This document shows positions 4,919 through 6,111 of a stretch of DNA of 6,111 nucleotides, piece by piece (position 1 is the first letter of the stretch; every line of letters begins with the position of its first letter). The notes under the pieces were generated by a model. It worked only from the letters and a program-made list of their open reading frames with translations. It did not search any database and was not told the origin of the DNA. The position numbers were made by a program, and so were the translations under genes. The stretch covers positions 1 to 6,111 of the forward strand of contig DITA01000108.1 of assembly GCA_002422665.1 (NCBI GenBank), given 5' to 3'. The stretch is from Cloacibacterium caeni_C. GTDB taxonomy: Bacteria > Bacteroidota > Bacteroidia > Flavobacteriales > Weeksellaceae.

Positions 4919-6111
4919 TTAAACGTTTGTTGGAAGAATGATGGTGAATTTGGTTCCTTTTCCTTCTTCGGATTTCACAGAAATATCGCCTTTATACTCT
5001 TCTATCATTTTTTTTACCATGGTTAAACCGAGTCCCATTCCAGAATTTTTGGTTGTAAAATTAGGCTCGAAGATTTGCTCTAATTTATCTTTAGGAATAC
5101 CAATTCCGTTGTCTTCTATAACGATGATGATTTTCTTATTGAAAAGTTCTGCATCTATATTGATGATGGATTTTCTTTGTTCAGAAACCGCTTGTTTTGC
5201 ATTGGTAATCATATTGGTGAAAATCCTAGAAAGATAAATTCTATCCATTCTCACAGGCATCATATCTTTATTCGCATGGAAATAAATATTACCATCATCA
5301 TTGAAAACTCTTACCAAATTTTCTAATTCTTCTTTCAAATTAAAAGATTCATCATTTTTTGGTGGCAACTTGGCAAATTCTGAAAAAGCACTTGCTACAG
5401 TAGCTACTAAATCGATTTGGTCTACCAAACTTCGACTTAGATTTCTAACTTTTTGGTCAATTTCTGGGTCATTTTTATCAAATTTTCTCTCAAAATTCTG
5501 AATGAGCAACTTCATTGGCGTGAGCGGATTTTTCACTTCGTGGGCAACTTGTTTTGCCATTTCTCTCCATGCTTCTTCTCTTTCTTTATTAGCCAAAAGC
5601 ATTTTTTGATCTTCAATTTGGTAAATCATTTTGTTATAAGATTTTACCAAACCACTTAATTCATCATTTTGAAAATACTTAATCGGTTTCATTTCTCTAC
5701 CAAAAAGCGTAGTTCTGGTAATGAGCTCAGAAATTCTTGTAATCGTTTTGGTCAAATTTTTAGAAATCACCCAACTTAGCCAAATACTCAACAAAATGAG
5801 GAAAAGATTGACCAAAATAATGTACTGAACATATTTATTAAATGCACCTGCATAAATATTGTTATTATGATAAAAAGGAAAATAAACAATCGCAATAGGC
5901 TCTAACATGTTATTCCTAAGAATCATATAAGAAGAGGTGACATTACTGCCCACTTTTTGATCGTATTCTTGTACATCTACTCTTTTATCAGACTCCAAAA
6001 CATTCATTAACGTTTCATGAGGAATTTTTTTCTGCGCTACAAGGTTCAGTTCCTTATTCGAAACTAAATAATTACCTTGCAAATCGTAAAGAATCACATC
6101 ATGTTTATTGA
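4919..6111 (-). CDS. Membrane sensor histidine kinase, C-terminal part (N-terminus outside window)
   Basis: This is the C-terminal part of a two-component sensor kinase, which phosphorylates itself on His and passes the phosphate to a response regulator. The frame is open to the right edge (...NKHD before the GTG at 6097), so that GTG is internal. Numbering from it: 1-90, an extracytoplasmic segment with ILYDLQGNYLVS resembling Cache/PAS-like sensors; a membrane helix about 91-112; HAMP-like linker to about 165; coiled segment; H-box HEVKNPLTPMKL (186-197, phospho-acceptor H186); N-box NMITNA (295-300); G1 DNGIGI (329-334); F-box FEPNFTTK (343-350); G2 GMGLGL (353-358). REMAKQVAHEVKNPLTPMKL is like NtrY-type kinases and like a very large (over 1000 residues) flavobacterial kinase family that I recall; the full length cannot be seen here. 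All catalytic boxes are intact. No response regulator is adjacent in the window. trmN6 follows 35 bases downstream. Confidence 0.95.
   Translation of the reverse strand, partial: NKHDVILYDLQGNYLVSNKELNLVAQKKIPHETLMNVLESDKRVDVQEYDQKVGSNVTSSYMILRNNMLEPIAIVYFPFYHNNNIYAGAFNKYVQYIILVNLFLILLSIWLSWVISKNLTKTITRISELITRTTLFGREMKPIKYFQNDELSGLVKSYNKMIYQIEDQKMLLANKEREEAWREMAKQVAHEVKNPLTPMKLLIQNFERKFDKNDPEIDQKVRNLSRSLVDQIDLVATVASAFSEFAKLPPKNDESFNLKEELENLVRVFNDDGNIYFHANKDMMPVRMDRIYLSRIFTNMITNAKQAVSEQRKSIINIDAELFNKKIIIVIEDNGIGIPKDKLEQIFEPNFTTKNSGMGLGLTMVKKMIEEYKGDISVKSEEGKGTKFTIILPTNV

Noticed and set aside
4921..4928. AAACGTTT palindrome at the kinase gene end
   Set aside because: Eight bases, overlaps the stop codon, no T run, expected by chance in AT-rich DNA.
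4938..5659. Three plus-strand open frames inside the histidine kinase (4938-5237, 5301-5501, 5453-5659)
   Set aside because: All are antisense to conserved kinase boxes and resemble no protein.
6095..6097. GTG as the start of the histidine kinase
   Set aside because: The frame is open to the window end with no stop, and the sensory domain is incomplete without upstream residues.

Overview
The window looks like chromosome of an AT-rich member of the Bacteroidota, most likely class Flavobacteriia. Three things support this. Promoter-like sites fit the Bacteroidota pattern (TTTG, about 20 bases, TAnnTTTG), clearest before rpmH. Start codons lack a clear Shine-Dalgarno sequence. Protein features such as the FSQ-type signal peptide end, the wording of the histidine kinase and the L34 sequence resemble flavobacterial proteins. 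Genus cannot be fixed by eye. No tRNA, rRNA, CRISPR array, transposase or phage gene was seen.

Layout. Positions 1-911 (+) hold the 3' end of hypE, a [NiFe]-hydrogenase maturation gene, ending in the diagnostic PRIC tail. A convergent boundary with an imperfect palindrome built of CACGAAT units (919-960) separates it from a leftward block: a small outer-membrane beta-barrel protein (970-1503), a 94-residue two-helix membrane protein (1571-1855) and an NrnA-type DHH/DHHA1 phosphoesterase (1842-2846). The last two overlap by 14 bases and are probably one transcript. A divergent intergenic region (2847-3138) leads to rpmH (3139-3294, ribosomal protein L34), which has a well-formed promoter and a strong intrinsic terminator. 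An ftsE-like ABC ATPase follows (3474-4184). From the right edge, leftward, come the C-terminal part of a large membrane sensor histidine kinase (4919-6111, cut by the window) and trmN6 (4188-4883), which meets ftsE tail to tail with 3 bases between stop codons.

The genes are mostly housekeeping: hydrogenase cofactor assembly, nanoRNA/pAp turnover, translation, cell envelope or division, tRNA modification and sensing. They do not form one pathway. I did not find a convincing new multi-gene system. The signals most worth checking are regulatory and architectural: a promoter enclosed by a perfect 11-base inverted repeat with a (CAAA)4 tract in its spacer, an ftsE terminator written inside the trmN6 coding sequence, a composite palindrome after hypE, and a hairpin-forming repeat at the presumed 5' end of the ftsE mRNA.
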